From Haplomitrium mnioides (Eukaryota; Marchantiophyta; Haplomitriopsida; Calobryales), in assembly GCA_049999725.1 (NCBI GenBank), contig JBNGIS010006348.1:1-50172 (forward strand): DNA of 50,172 bases, written 5' to 3'. Position numbers and translations under genes: made by a program. Shown here in pieces: positions 23,176 through 35,578 of the stretch (position 1 is the first letter of the stretch; each line of letters begins with the position of its first letter). Under the pieces are notes generated by a model. It worked only from the letters and a program-made list of their open reading frames with translations, was not told where the DNA came from and did not search any database.

Positions 23176-24325
23176 GGCACAAGGCTATAGCTCATCTCTA
23201 AGACTTGATGACGCATTGATATAGGCACACACTTAAACGATGTTCACTCTTTTCTCTCTTCAATGTCTTCCTCCTCTCAATCTTGAAGGCAAGTATTACA
23301 ACTAGAGATGGAGCTCAAAACATGATAAAGGAGTGTTCAAATACACAAGGTTGAGCTTTGAAGGACTTGCATCGACTCAATATCGACATAGAAACAACTT
23401 TTGAAAGTGCCATTGACACAAGATAACGATCTAAGACTAGTTGTAACTTGTAGGAACTCATGTACTAGAATAAATATGTAATAGATTTAGAATTTGAAAA
23501 ATTCATTATACTAGGAAAATTATGAGATGATTAGATTAGCAGAAGGCAAGCTACCAAAATCCTCAGGTGATACATAGAAGACAAAGATTAGAAAAGCTAT
23601 CAAAAAAGTATGTGCTTTCGAAAATGAAGTCTTTACGTATGTCAAGTTCTTGTTTCTATTTGTTTTGTCTTATGTTAAGTTCAAATGTTGAGTATAAAAG
23701 GTGTGGAAGAAACAAAGCTTGCTCTCCTCTTCTTCTTCTTCTCTCCTCTTTTCCTTGTTACTATTCCCTCTCTATTCTCTCTGTCCTGGTATCTTAGTTT
23801 CTTGAATCCTACCTCTTTCCAAAGTTCTCCTGATTTCAAAATCTATCTGGATGACATGATTCTTTTGGGTTGCTCCTCAATGTTGGTAGTCAATCATATT
23901 GAAAAGGAAGGTGACAAAGACAGTGGTGAATGATGTGGTAGATAGAAAAGAAGGTACAAAAATCTAGAAGAGGTGTTGGGATGGAGTAGCAACATATCAT
24001 CCCAGGAAGAATAGTTGATACTGAAGAGGTTAAACATAAGATAGAGCAATTGGAGTACTAACTTCGAGGCGACTTGATACAATCAAAACCTAAGACTTCA
24101 ACAAAAATGCAAATCTTGAAGTATGAGTTGTGCTCTCTAGCAAGTTACAAAGAAAGAATGAGAATTCAACAAAGCTAAGGAAGAAATTCAAGTGGAAAAT
24201 GTGGAAAAATCAAGAATCAGCCCCAAAGTATAGCAAGACGCTCTAAGAAAATCAGTCATAAGTAAGAGTAGTATTCTATGTTGTTTTAATGTTGCTATAT
24301 GTCTACACATTCTATATCCCAATGT
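23176..24325. other. No gene recognised
   Basis: AT-rich sequence with a pyrimidine tract at 23720-23780 (CTTCTTCTTCTTCTCTCC). Open frames in this tract reflect its composition. Confidence 0.3.
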
Positions 24326-24361
24326 ATTATAACTACGATAATGGCCTATCGTAGTTATAAT
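24326..24361. repeat. Perfect 15-bp inverted repeat with 6-base loop
   Basis: ATTATAACTACGATA at 24326-24340 is exactly complementary to TATCGTAGTTATAAT at 24347-24361, separated by ATGGCC. Its perfection is unusual in this decayed region. It could be a hairpin, the centre of a small inverted-repeat element, or a binding site. Confidence 0.85.
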
Positions 24362-24398
24362 TCTTTGTAAGAACCTATTGTTTTGAAATTTTAGAGTG

Positions 24399-24474
24399 TG
24401 TGTTCTGTATTCTTAGTTGTATGTTGTGTGTATGTGTGTGTTCTGTATTCTTAGTTGTATGTTGTGAATGTCTT
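24399..24474 (+). repeat. 38-bp direct tandem repeat, 2 copies
   Basis: TGTTCTGTATTCTTAGTTGT followed by ATGTTGTG occurs at 24401 and again 38 bases on. The copies are identical over about 30 bases, so this is a recent duplication. Confidence 0.8.
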
Positions 24475-24989
24475 AGAGAGGTATAATAGAAGACTATTGC
24501 CCCAAGTAATATGTGTCTACCTCTCTTGTGTATTAGCATTCTTGCCTTCTTTATTGTGTCTAGTGATGGCAACCAGAAAGAAGAAAAGAAAGGACTTTGT
24601 CAAAAAAAATGAATGACGTCTACTATCCTTGCTATATTTTGTTTATCTTTTATTTTCTTGTTATTTCTGCTACTACTTTATATGTTGCTCCAACATAAGA
24701 TGAACAAACATAAAGATCCAAGTTTGAAGAGTAATCTTAGTCTAACCCAAAACCAAAGAGTTAGGAATCCATATTATGGTTCAAGAAGCCGACGTGTAGG
24801 CTTGATGTAACTCATCTGAACAATTGGAACAAAGCTTTTGATCTAATATATATAAAGTGAAAAGTTTTATCTTTATGGTCCACATTGTATTGAGTGGTAT
24901 GTATGTGTAGTCTTACTATTAGTGTGATGTCCAACCTTCTCTAAACTTGTGTTATCATGTAGTCAATTTGTATCCCCTCCGACTAGTTA

Positions 24990-26243
24990 GCATATAAGTC
25001 GTTGATGGTCGCATCCCTACGATCCATCTTTCCACCATCAAGCCATCGAGTAGTTTCTTGAATAGCATCCCATTTGACTAATTCCCTTTCAATGAGTTCG
25101 TAGTCTGTAGTAGATTGCTTCCCAAGAGATGCTAAAACACCGCCTCCATTCTTGAACTAGCACATCTACCTCTGTCAGGCATTTGTAGCATAAACACTTC
25201 TTCCCTTGTATTGTCTATAGTTGCTGGCCATAAGTATCTAATGGACTTTTAGATTACCTGAAGGACATTCCTCTCTTATCCCATCATAGAATCCACCCAA
25301 GGTTATTGGGAATAATTGATACCGCACATTCAAAGTTGTTTCTTATCGACCTAGTCATTAACCATTTTTCTAAACCCTTATCCATAGGTCCATCCCTTGT
25401 CCAGTCCTCTCCCACTGCCCGACGCTATTCTCAACTAGAAAGTGGAATGTCGTTTCTGACAACTCGTACTTGTGACGTCACTCTGATAGATTCTTGACTC
25501 AAACAGACACCCGACCTTTGTCCTCATCACCCAATAGGTTAGAGACATTTGAATCCATGGACAGGTCCCCTATTTTCAACCATTGGCTCCCTCCTTTAGC
25601 CGCTAGTCTAAAGCTACTTGAAGTTATTTTCAATAAGGGTAAATTAATTGTCATCTTGGACATCTGTGTTGTATATTCTTTACCCAAAGAATCTTTAAAT
25701 CTTGTGAAATCTTTCGGAAATGCCATTTTGACTCCGATCTATGACATCGGACCCTCCCCTACAATGCTTATTTTGGACTTGCATTAGACCTTGCTCTGCT
25801 CATCAAAATAACCCTAGACTAGATCATTGTGTTGATGATTGATACCCAATCCTCACCATACAAATTTCCATACCATAATCTCTATAGTCACAATATTTGT
25901 AGATCAATTCCTCTTCCGACCATTCTCCCATCTACATCCTCACTGGTAGTAGTCCATGCATCCAAGTGTTGTCTCGAACTCTTGATGTTAGAATTATCTT
26001 GTCCGAGAAACCCACCTTTTGATCATGTTATAGCTTGATTAGCTTACCTCGACACTTGTTCATATCCCTCACCCTCACTAATCTAAAGAGTTTCCAAGTT
26101 GTAAACGTATCTCGTTCTCTAAGACCTACTTGGATAAACCTAACGATAGCTTCGATCTTGTGTTCCTTGATGTTGATGTATACGATTCCCAATTCAGACT
26201 TGTCACTCATAGGAATACTCACCCCTAGGCTACCGAATCCCAT
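24990..26243 (-). pseudogene. Weak unrecognised coding remnant
   Basis: On the - strand two open stretches (26243-26028 and 25726-25499) and the sequence between them read as mixed, non-repetitive protein: GIVYINIKEHKIEAIVRFIQ, TFTTWKLFRLVRVRDMNK, then MAFPKDFTRFKDSLGKEY and SFRLAAKGGSQWLKIGDLS. Further on is a Cys pair (CLCYKC) that might be part of a zinc knuckle. Several stops interrupt it. No family can be named and chance is not excluded. Confidence 0.3.
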
Positions 26244-29200
26244 TAGAAGACAATTGCCACTATTCTATGATGTTGATGTTGCAAAAACCCTCTACCCTCC
26301 TCAACCCCTTCACCCTAGGTGAGGATTCCTTCCTCTTTATCCTTTTCAAGTAAAAACAACATGTCAACTATGACATTCTTTGGCTTACAAATAAAGCACA
26401 CTATCTTGAACTTTGCTTTTGTTACTCATATTAGCCTCCATATTAAACATTGTAGCCAATTTTGATACATAGCCATATTGTAGTGAGTTGTGATCATAGC
26501 TCAACAACTTTCTAATGATTTCTATAAATTCAAATTTCCTACCATTTCTTAATTCGGCTAGAGCTTTGCCAATAGTCTAAAATCTTTAACATCGGTTCTT
26601 CACTTTCAAAATTCTCCTATTGCAATGCAAACATCATAAATAGATTTATGATAACATTCTTATCAAAATTGAACCAAGTCTTAACATCTGACTTTCTAGA
26701 GCTGATTGTAGAACATCTCTCAAACTTTAGATAAAAATTTGTTCTAATTAAGTTATTTCTAAGTTTTTTGGCTTTCACTATTATCATTGTGATAACTCTT
26801 ATAAAGTTTACAAAATTTTCAAAAAGACATAGGATGAAAAAGTCAAATCTTTTCTTTTCCTACTAATCATTTCCTTAAAGAGAGTGGTACTATGGTACAA
26901 GTATGCAACATTATTTTCTTTTCCATATGGATTGCATGCATGTGTTTCATAAATTTTAATTGCTAGCATCTAATAAATGCCATACAAAAGTTATGATGAT
27001 GTTAGCAAATGAAGATTTGACTTTTAAAAGGAGTAGATGTCGAATCATTCGAATAAAAAATAGCCTATCTCATTCCTTGCTAGTTGTGGAGATTTTTTTT
27101 CCTTTTACTAAATGATTTCCCTCTATAGTGAGGTCTTCTAAGTTTCATGATGAATCTCAAAAGGAATTCTTACTTGCATAATGTCTACCACATAGTTTGA
27201 AGGTTTTGTTATACAAGGTATATAGTGCCTATAGACACTATTGGAGGGTTGCTCTATCATTGTAGGCATTGAAAGATTGTGACTCGGGTAGATTTAGCAC
27301 TTTGAATCTAGGATAGCTTTGACCTTCACAAAGAATAGGTAAAAAGGATGCGTGCCATACTTGTTCAATTAGCACATTATGTTGGTGTGTTAACAAACAT
27401 CATCATACTTGATAATGTGAGTTTGGTAAACATAGTGGTGCCTTTCAAGGGTAGATGACATATCCATCTTTGTCTCCTAAGTCTTGAGCTAGAACGAGGT
27501 ATTCATAGTATGGTCTATAGCATATGAGTTTGGTGAAGGAATTGAGTTCCTTATAAAAAATAGATAGTATGCTTCCAAAGCAAGTAGAGCAGGCGTTTTT
27601 TCATCTTAGTAAGGCCAAAGATTTCATGGAGAACAATGCTTCACAAAGATTCTAGATCTGTAAGGGTTTTGGGCGATTATCTAGAAGTTGATTTCTACAA
27701 AAGCATGGAAAAAAAATTGACATTGTATGTAGATCTAACAAAATCCTATAGAACTAATGTCCAACCTATAATAAATAGTAATAGTGTCCCTCTACATGTT
27801 GGGACCTCAAAGAGGTCAAAAACATAGGCACACAAGTTCAGAAATGTATGATTAGGCTATCTAATTTGGATGGTACTAAAGAAAATAACATTGTTATAGT
27901 TTGTGAGCGTAGCCAAGAGAGTCTTTAGAGTAAGAGGACCATCGGATAATTATTGCATATAACCAGGTAAAGAATGACAACATAGCACAAAACAAGAAAA
28001 TGTTGGAAAAGATTCTTGAGCATCAACCATTAGATAAGTGGGTATATTTCATTCTATAGTGAAAGGTTTTTCAATGTATAGTAAGGTCTACATTATCAGT
28101 GTTCTTTGTTTATTATAATGTCCTAGATTGTTGAATTTGTTGAAGCTTGATTGACTTTACTTTTGCAGCAACTTCAATTTAGAACCCTCCTAAAAATCAT
28201 GAATAGTTCCTCAATTTCAGAGGCCAATGGAATTGTGCCACTGAGAAGAAGTTAGAGGTTGTCCCAACTTCCGCACCACAACATAGCAAGATGCACACTA
28301 TCCAACTCTTCCTCTCATGGTTTTAGCTATGGCTTAAAGCTAGAAGACACAATACAAGAAAGGCTAGTTCAATCTATAATTCCACTTTCCCCATGTACAA
28401 CTAGATTAGTCCAATGTTGGAAAGACCCAACCACTACCATGTTGTATGAACATGAGCACTATATCTCATCTTCTTCTCTCATCTACTTCCAATTGCTCTA
28501 ATCTTAGATGATTATAATTTTTGTTAATATTTTGTTGTGTGGTGCTACAATAAGTGGAGGTGTTCATAATGGGACTACAAGGCATGACAATTTGTGGCAG
28601 TCTATTCTATGCTCCGCAACTAAAGGCTTAATCATTAACTAGATGTGTGATATGTTGTTTTGATCCTCTCTTTAGCAATTAAATACATTCTAGATGTTGA
28701 AATGTTTCTATGATATGATGTAATAAATGTGTCTCCTCATCTTTTCAAGCAACGCTGACAATGACAACAAGCTAAGAAGTTATTTTGTGCCACAAGAAAA
28801 GAACATCAATCTAAAAGTCTTATAGCCAAGTCTATTCATGCATCATCCGCCAATCTCTTGTGTTTCCTAATAGTTTGTCTATATTTGGAGTTTTTTTGAG
28901 CATGCAATCATCTTGGCTCCTTGCAAATTTTTGATAATAATATCAGTGATGCTTATTCCAACAAGTGGTGTTGGTTGATATAACTTAAAGCCAATGTGTT
29001 GAGATGTTTTGATAATTCATAGATAGCATGGAGAAAATAAGAACCCTATGGGTTGCCTATAGTGTAGACCATAATGGCAGCAAATGGGAGTGTATAGGTG
29101 ACGAATGTTGTATGAAAAGGTTTGCTAGTCATTGTTGTAGTGTCATTCAACAATAATGCTACAAGATGTAGAGATTTTGGTGGAAGATATGAAAATGTGA

Positions 29201-30289
29201 GAGAGCCAAACTTGGACTAGTGAATCTGGATGTAGTAAGTGGGCAAAGTGATTTAACTTTTATATTGCATGATTTTATCATTTCGAAGCATCCAATCTAT
29301 GTAGTTGTATGTACCTACTTACCAAGACTATAAATACTATTTGCAAGCTAATTCCTTGAATCTATTCATGCATGTTTTTTCATATATTAATATAGAAAGT
29401 AAACCATGAGGTAAGCCCAAGTATCTTTGAGGTTAGAGGCAATCTTGCTACTCAAATTTTGCTCCCAAAAGTGTAAGTTGGCTTATCATTAGGAACTAGA
29501 GAGCATCAGCATCGCAGCTTTGTTGGAATGACGTTAGTTGTATGTATTCCTCTTCATGTTTTTTCACTCCTTGATTATTTTATTATTTTCAAAAAAGTGG
29601 CAGAAACTCAATACAAAAATTGATTTGAACCTCATATGAAGAACTAGCAAAACCAACAAGTTGTTGTGGTAGTTTTGTCACTACTTCATATAATGAGGAA
29701 GAATAATATGAAACCTTGTATCTGAAATCACACTGTGAGTGTTTTGCAATTGCAATGCGTACACATTTTTCCTTCTAGACTGTTGCGACTTCCATTTATC
29801 TGCTTCTATGGTTAGTATAACTCTCCATATTTTTAGAGCTATGTTGTCCAATGACTCTAATGGATATTTCACATCCAATCCACTCGATATGCTTTATAAA
29901 TATCAACTTTTATATATTTCTAATAAGAAAAAACCTCACTATATACTTACATATACACATATTTAAGAAAATCGATCAAATCTAAGTTTCTACTAAGACT
30001 TCTAAGACTTCTCCACACTTCATTACAATACCTCTCATTATATGATAGTAGTCTAAAAATGTTAAATTTTCTTCATAAATATTTTATGCCATCATGTTTT
30101 ATCTACCTATAAGAGTTTACTCCTTATAAGTGAGTTTTTCATTACGTATGTAAAACAGTTTCATCTTGTCGTAGCTCACATAATCAGAGTACTTTCTTGT
30201 TAACTCATTTAAGTTATAATTGTAATTAGAGTGCATATTTTCTACAACAAAAGGTACAAAGTACCTTATTAAGAATTTTTTTTTTCTTT
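26244..30289. other. AT-rich stretch without recognised genes
   Basis: No frame longer than about 80 codons and no protein family words were found on either strand. TATA-like ACTATAAATAC near 29328 stands alone. This may be old retroelement or LTR sequence beyond recognition by eye. Confidence 0.3.
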
Positions 30290-31335
30290 TTTCATGCAGT
30301 GGATTGAATTAGATACCATCACCCAATCTTCCTATTGAAACACTACAAATCTTCTCTTCCAAAATATCTTGTCATGAATTTTCTTTTATTGGGCTTGTAC
30401 CTTGTGGATATTGACCTTTGGCATCACTCATGTTTCCTCTAGCTCCATCAATAATTAACTACGAGTTTGTGTAGCCATCTATAAATTTTCTTCTTCATGC
30501 CTCTCCACATTTGTAGTTCTAAATATAAGAAGACCAAACTCAATAGTTATGATAGGTTCCAAACCATAAGTAAGGCAAAAAAAATGTATACCTTGTTGAA
30601 GCCTTTTAGATCGTACAACATTCATAAAGGATTTCTTGTAGCTTCTTATCTTATGTATGCTTAGAAACTTCTTAATCCACATCTTTTGCTATCATAAAAA
30701 ATAGCAAACATGTTATGTCATTCTTAGTTATGTGTTATTTAATGCAAAAATGCTCCAACATTGCTAAAGTGACACCAATTATGAATGGTGAGTCTTTATG
30801 TGCCACAATATCTAATGGGCAACCAAACTTTATGATGATTCACTCAAACAAAAATTTCTCCACTATCTATTTTGTAGCTTTTTTGAGAGCACGAGCCTTT
30901 ACATACTTGTTTAAGCAATCGGTTGTTATAACTACACACAATTTCCCTCTTTGAGTTGGAGTCAATTGACCAACAATATCAATTTTCTATTTTTTAAAAG
31001 GACCTATAGGCCTTACTAGTTATAAAGAATAGGAATAAGTAGACTCTTTTTTGCAAGCTTTTGACACACAATATCTATGTTGTAGAGCTTTCAAAAGCCT
31101 TAAACATATCTCACTAGTAGTACTCTCCATCCAAAGTTCTGTATGCCGTCACTTTCCTCGCAAAGTTATCATCACATACTTTGTAATAAAATTCATTCAT
31201 TAATTGTTGGTTTTCTTTCTTACTCACCACTCTTTGAAGAAGGTTGTTGAAGCTTTGGTCAAATTAAGTATTCTCAACCAAAGAATAAGGTTGATACTTA
31301 CAAGAAAAGGCAACATTAATTGTGTATAGTATTTA
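30290..31335 (-). pseudogene. Ty3/gypsy integrase, left half of a split - strand element
   Basis: On the - strand, from 31335 downward: NEFYYKVCDDNFARKVTAYR (degenerate zinc-binding region with His lost), IDIVGQLTPTQRGKLCVV with the first catalytic Asp, ARALKKATK, FGCPLDIVAHKDSPF and MLEHFCIK. The second catalytic Asp reads His in VAHKDSP, and the segment that should hold the catalytic Glu is deleted. TYGLEPIITIEFGLLIF and RTTNVERHEEENL match the integrase at 1-825 very closely in order and wording, so the two elements belong to one family. Its RT and RNase H lie at 44163-44850, beyond the copia insertion. Confidence 0.85.
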
Positions 31336-31995
31336 TGTTGAAGATGTTCTTATTAGAAATTAATCTTTATTGTTTTATATAGCTATAACTAGAAAATAGT
31401 TAGCTATGGTTAAGCTAACCATGTTAGTTGCTAGATAGTTGTTAAGATAGCAACCATTGTGCATGTCGATGATATTTATGCTTATCTTATGAATAACATG
31501 ACATGCAATAAGTGAGACATGTGTTATGAGCACATGTATGCATGTCTGCATGTGCACTTACCTTTGTGTAGACAGACGACTTCTCCTCCTTTGTTCAATT
31601 ATTCCCCACACCATTTTTTTATTATGAGCAACCACTTGTTTGCATCATAAGTTGTGTTCTTGTGTATACAAATGAAATGACCCATATTTGGGCTCATCCT
31701 TGGTAGTGAAAAAATTATATCATCAAGAGTTTTTGGGAGTTACCATCTACCTCCATATCGAGAAGAAGGTCCAATGTTAGAGATAAATCTCAACATCACG
31801 CATATCATCCAACAACCCTCCTTTTGGATGTTGCAGTTTCTAGTGTCTTCTGCAAATTGCAATTTCATATTCAGGTGTTAGAGACCTATAATCTACACAT
31901 CGTGATTTTGTGTGTTTCTCTTGAGTGCCATTGTACTCAACTCTTCATGTAGCATTCATTTGTACTTTCTAAGAGGTTATGAACCTACAATAAAT
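31336..31995 (+). repeat. 5' LTR of copia element A
   Basis: Starts TGTTGAAGATG and shares a long ordered series of words with 43576-44160, same orientation: ATAGTTAGnTATGGTTAA, CATGTnTGCATG, TTTACCTTTG-like, CATCTnCCTCCATATC, CAACATCACnnACATC-like and ATTCATTTnTnCTTTCTAA. Identity looks moderate, clearly lower than for copia B. The end is set by the primer-binding-site-like motif that follows. Confidence 0.75.
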
Positions 31996-32001
31996 TGAGT
32001 T

Positions 32002-32014
32002 TGGTAGTGGAAGC
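32002..32014 (+). promoter_or_regulatory. Primer binding site of copia A
   Basis: TGGTAGTGGAAGC resembles TGGTATCAGAGC, the usual plant copia site complementary to the initiator Met tRNA 3' end. It lies a few bases after the LTR. Confidence 0.5.
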
Positions 32015-32062
32015 TTAATCAAGAATTTTGGTAGGGGTAAACTTCTTCTTTGAGAATCGAAG

Positions 32063-33121
32063 ATGGAGGCTTTAGTGAGTCGAGACTTGTGGGAAATTGT
32101 TGAGAATCCCAAAGCTGAATATAACCTGATCTATAAAGTGTCTAGGGCTAATAATTTTGTCAATTGACTTCCAAAGTAGTAGTTGTTGAGCGAGAGTCAT
32201 CTAAAGACAAGGATTAATAAACCTCATTTTAAGATATTGATGACCAAGATGCATGATATCTATTGCATGCAACCACATATCAATAGAAAGGTTTTGATTA
32301 ATAGATGTAATCACATTTGATCATAGAGTTGACAAATTTGGGTAGCAACTTTGGTGTACATGCAATTGCAATAGATTGTGCATCTCAGTATTAAAGAATT
32401 TACAAGTAAGAGCACCACCCACATCGTGAAGGGAGTGCTTTAAGGATATAAGATCACAAGAAAACTTGTATCAATAAGTGCACTTACTAGGACTTGCTTG
32501 GTGGTCAACCTTTACCTATATAGTTGTATTGCTCTAGATAAGGTTGGCAAGACATTTGGTGTTGGTTTCATGGGAGAGACATTGTGTAGATTAGATTGCA
32601 TCCCAACCATTGAAGGAAGCATGAGTATATCTAACAAAAGAGAATGGTATAAATCTCTGGCACTACAAAGCTTGGATACTTTGGAGAGCAAGGAATCACG
32701 TTGCTTACTAGGATGACTGGAAATATGGTTTGGAGAAATCTACCTTACTTGAGATCTATAAATAATGTGTGAAGTGAAAGGCAAACAAAATATGCAATCA
32801 AGAAGGGAACCATTGGATGAAAGATATCATGTTTTTTGGAATTAGTCTATAATGACATATATAGACCTATAAAGACACCTTTTATGTATGGCTACATTTG
32901 TTTTGTATTATTTGCAACTAAGAAATCAAGATTCCCTTTGTCTACTTTATGCAAAAAAAAAGGGTGAGATGTTTTAGAAATGCCTTATTGGGATGAAGAC
33001 TAGAGTTGACAATAGAATCATGATTTCTTGGAAGTGATGGGATTGATTTCAGTATTTTTTGTAAAGAGATAGTTTCAGAGATAAATGATTGCTCATGATT
33101 ATCCACACTAGAGTGGTGTGG
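32063..33121 (+). pseudogene. Decayed 5' internal region of copia A, gag start
   Basis: ATG at 32063 opens MEALVSRDLWEIVENP, typical of the N-terminal part of copia gag (the LW-x-I-V word). It stops after about 30 codons, and what follows is too worn for domains to be assigned. A frame at 32498-32716 (ALDKVGKTFGVGF) is unrecognised. The 3' half of the same element resumes after the copia B insertion at about 42203. Confidence 0.5.
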
Positions 33122-33360
33122 TAGTATGGCTAAGCAAGAAAATTGCCAAGAAGACTTGAAGTATGTTACATATGTTGGTATAGAGAACAAGTTTTTTTGT
33201 AGCATGGCTGAATAAAACAATTGACAAGAAGGTTGGAAGCATGTTACATATGCTAGCAATGGAGGAAAAGTTCTTTGGTAGTATAACTCAACTAGATATT
33301 TGTTGAGAAAGTTGGAGGCATGCTATATATGCTCGCATAGAGGACAAGTTCTAGGTAGTG
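33122..33360 (+). repeat. 78-bp tandem repeat, 3 copies, inside copia A
   Basis: TAGTATGGCT, TAGCATGGCT and TAGTATAACT begin units at 33122, 33200 and 33279, and a fourth start (TAGTG) is at 33356; steps are 77-79 bases. Each unit holds a TTGnnAAGAAG-like word, GGAAGCATGTTACATATG and GAGGACAAGTT. A period close to a multiple of three may reflect former coding use, but all + frames now carry stops. Confidence 0.75.
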
Positions 33361-33793
33361 TCAATGGTTAGAGCTGAAAATTTTCAACACCACAAATATA
33401 GTTGAAGAATAGACACCTTGTGAGGCATGGGAGTTTAACCTTCAACGAAGAATCTCAAAGTTTTGGCCGCAACACATATGTTTTGGTTTTTGCGACACTT
33501 TGCATGAAGTTGAAACCTTAGACAGTAAAGTATATTTTTCCTTAGATAAAGTGAAAGGAGGGAAGGCCTATGACTATGCAACCTAGCTACAAGCAAAACA
33601 ATTTGGTAGAGGTATGTTGTTTTCAATTAGTCGAAGGTAGGGACTAGGTTGGATTCAAGTCCAAGCCTTACCTTCTATAAAGTGTAACACAATGTCATTT
33701 TCTTGCTTTCTTTATATTCCTCTAAGATTCCAGGCTACACTCTGCAAGTTGTTGCATAGAAGTTTGACCAACTATCTATCATTTAGAGTAATT
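33361..33793. other. Copia A internal sequence, no domain recognised
   Basis: Lies between the 78-bp repeat and the copia B insertion. No protein motif was seen. Confidence 0.3.
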
Positions 33794-34066
33794 ATCAAAA
33801 CATCATACAGTAAGATAATTAGACTAATCTATAATTAAGTCTTAACCTATGACTAGTGCATATAACTAGGGTTATGGTTATGGTTAATACTAATCATAGG
33901 AGATTAGCATATATACTCTTGCAATCTATGAGCATGCTGACATATATATTACATTACATTCACATATTGAGATTGAAAGAGAAGAGAGAAGAGGAGAGGG
34001 AGATTTGCTTTCCATCACACATCTTGGTTCATGTTTGATTGATTGAATGATTCTTCTATTTCAACA
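33794..34066 (+). repeat. 5' LTR of copia element B
   Basis: Matches 41952-42202 from GTAAGATAATTAGA to the CA end with about 20 differences by hand count over some 215 aligned bases, plus two short insertions in this copy (about 16 and 6 bases). Shared words include GTGCATATAACTAG, AGAGAAGAGGAGAGGGAGAT and CATCTTGGTTCATGTTTG. The first 20 bases are poorly conserved, so the exact start is uncertain. Confidence 0.88.
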
Positions 34067-34082
34067 CGTTACGAGCACGAGG
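34067..34082 (+). promoter_or_regulatory. Primer binding site of copia B, internal-tRNA type
   Basis: CGTTACGAGCACGAGG follows the LTR directly. It lacks the usual TGG start and resembles the GTTATnAGC-type site that some copia elements use to prime from the inner part of initiator Met tRNA. The likeness is from memory of the family and not tested. Confidence 0.4.
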
Positions 34083-34901
34083 ATTAGCTCATAAAATAAA
34101 ACAAAATAATTTTACACCAGCTTCATTATTCTTCCATAGATCTACATATAAAATTTTATCTATCCTTCTATATAGAAATCTTCCCCCTACTATTATGTTT
34201 TCTTCTATTATTCATTTTATATAATATAATAATATATATTTATTATACATTCACCAAGATAGGAGGAACATAGTGAAAGTCTCTCTCAGGTTTGAAGATT
34301 CAAGTAGAGGATCAATCTAATTTTTTTTTCAAGCTTCTATGGTGGAATTGGAGAGGCATTAGATTCGCAATTCCATTGCAAACCCATGCATGTGAAGATT
34401 TCAAGAACATTCATCAAGAATTATAAGCACGAGTATATTTCAGTAATCTAATGGCAAGTTCGTTTTCATCACGCAAATTTGATTCATTAGGCATGAGAGT
34501 TTTCATTGAATCAACACAGAATTTATATCGGCTAAAGCAGTACTGGAGACATCTATTTGAAGAAGAAGCATTTCCAAGCAATACGTGTTTTACTATGGTG
34601 ACAACTCGAAGATTACTTGACACAAATCTTAAAGTTGAATCGAACCAACTTTCTTGTGGAAGGACTATTCAATCAAACATGAAGAATTTTCGAAGCAATT
34701 TGAATCTTAAATGAGATTGATTCATCATAAGATATTTATCAAATTTGAAGAAGATCACATCGAATTTTGCAAAGTTCAGCAAGCTGTAGAAAAAGACTTC
34801 ATTGAAGCATTCTTTGAAGGTCAAAACAACAAGACATCACATTTTTGGTACTGATTGAAGATCACAATTTGAAAGCTTGACATGAATCAGTTGGAATTTT
34901 T

Positions 34902-35330
34902 GAAAGTTAATAGAAGAGGTATTGAATCATCAATATATTGATGTTCCGATGAAAGTTCGACGTTGGGACATCTCAATGTATTTTGAAAGTTCAAAAACCT
35001 CAACACTTTGAATTTGTATGGAAATGGCGTAATATCATCATTTTGACAAGTGCTTCTCAACTATCTTGAAAGTTCAAAAGAATCTCTCGGTGAATAGTGA
35101 AAGTTCGAAAGGATTTTCTTTTGGAAGTATCGGAGATATATCACTATTTCAGCATATATTTTCAAAGGAAATTGAAAGTTTGCAAATGATTGAGAGTAAA
35201 AGCTGAAAGTTTGAAAAGAGAAAGGCCAAATCGACAGTGAAACTATGACAAAACGATATTTTGGTAAAAACTTTAAAATATTAAAAGTTCAAAATTACTT
35301 CTTCGGTGTTTTCTTAAAGTTTGAAAGGAG
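34902..35330 (+). repeat. Recurrent GAAAGTT(C/T)nAAA motif cluster
   Basis: GAAAGTT or AAAGTT followed by C/T and A-rich bases occurs at 34902, 34951, 34985, 35068, 35099, 35174, 35205, 35283 and 35315. Spacing is irregular (31-83 bases), so it is not a simple tandem repeat. Confidence 0.6.
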
Positions 35331-35578
35331 GAAGTATTTGGTTGAAACAATGATAAATTGTTATTTCAGATATTTGAGGAAAACTAAAACTAATTTAAGC
35401 TCGGAGTGGAAGCCGCCCCTATATTCAAATTGAACAATCTTGGAGTGATACATGGCATAGATATCTACCTATTGAATACGTTCAACCCCACTCCTTGATG
35501 CAACGAGTGAGGGAACCTCAATCGAAGGAACTCTTGAGTGAGGTCATTATATACATAAGCAGAATTTTCCCACTTTAC

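Noticed and set aside
23567-23933. Two overlapping + strand frames rich in Leu, Phe and Ser
   Set aside because: They result from the CTT/TCC tract at 23720-23780.
24613-24810. Small + strand frame with a hydrophobic N-terminus like a signal anchor
   Set aside because: 65 codons in AT-rich DNA; T-rich sequence gives Leu/Phe runs by composition. No homology or promoter context.
28130-28170. Pyrimidine tract ending TTTTGCAG, like a splice acceptor
   Set aside because: No open exon follows and no donor or coding partner was seen.
32942-33259. 105-codon - strand frame with internal 26-residue repeats
   Set aside because: The repeats are those of the 78-bp DNA array read antisense to copia A; no independent support.
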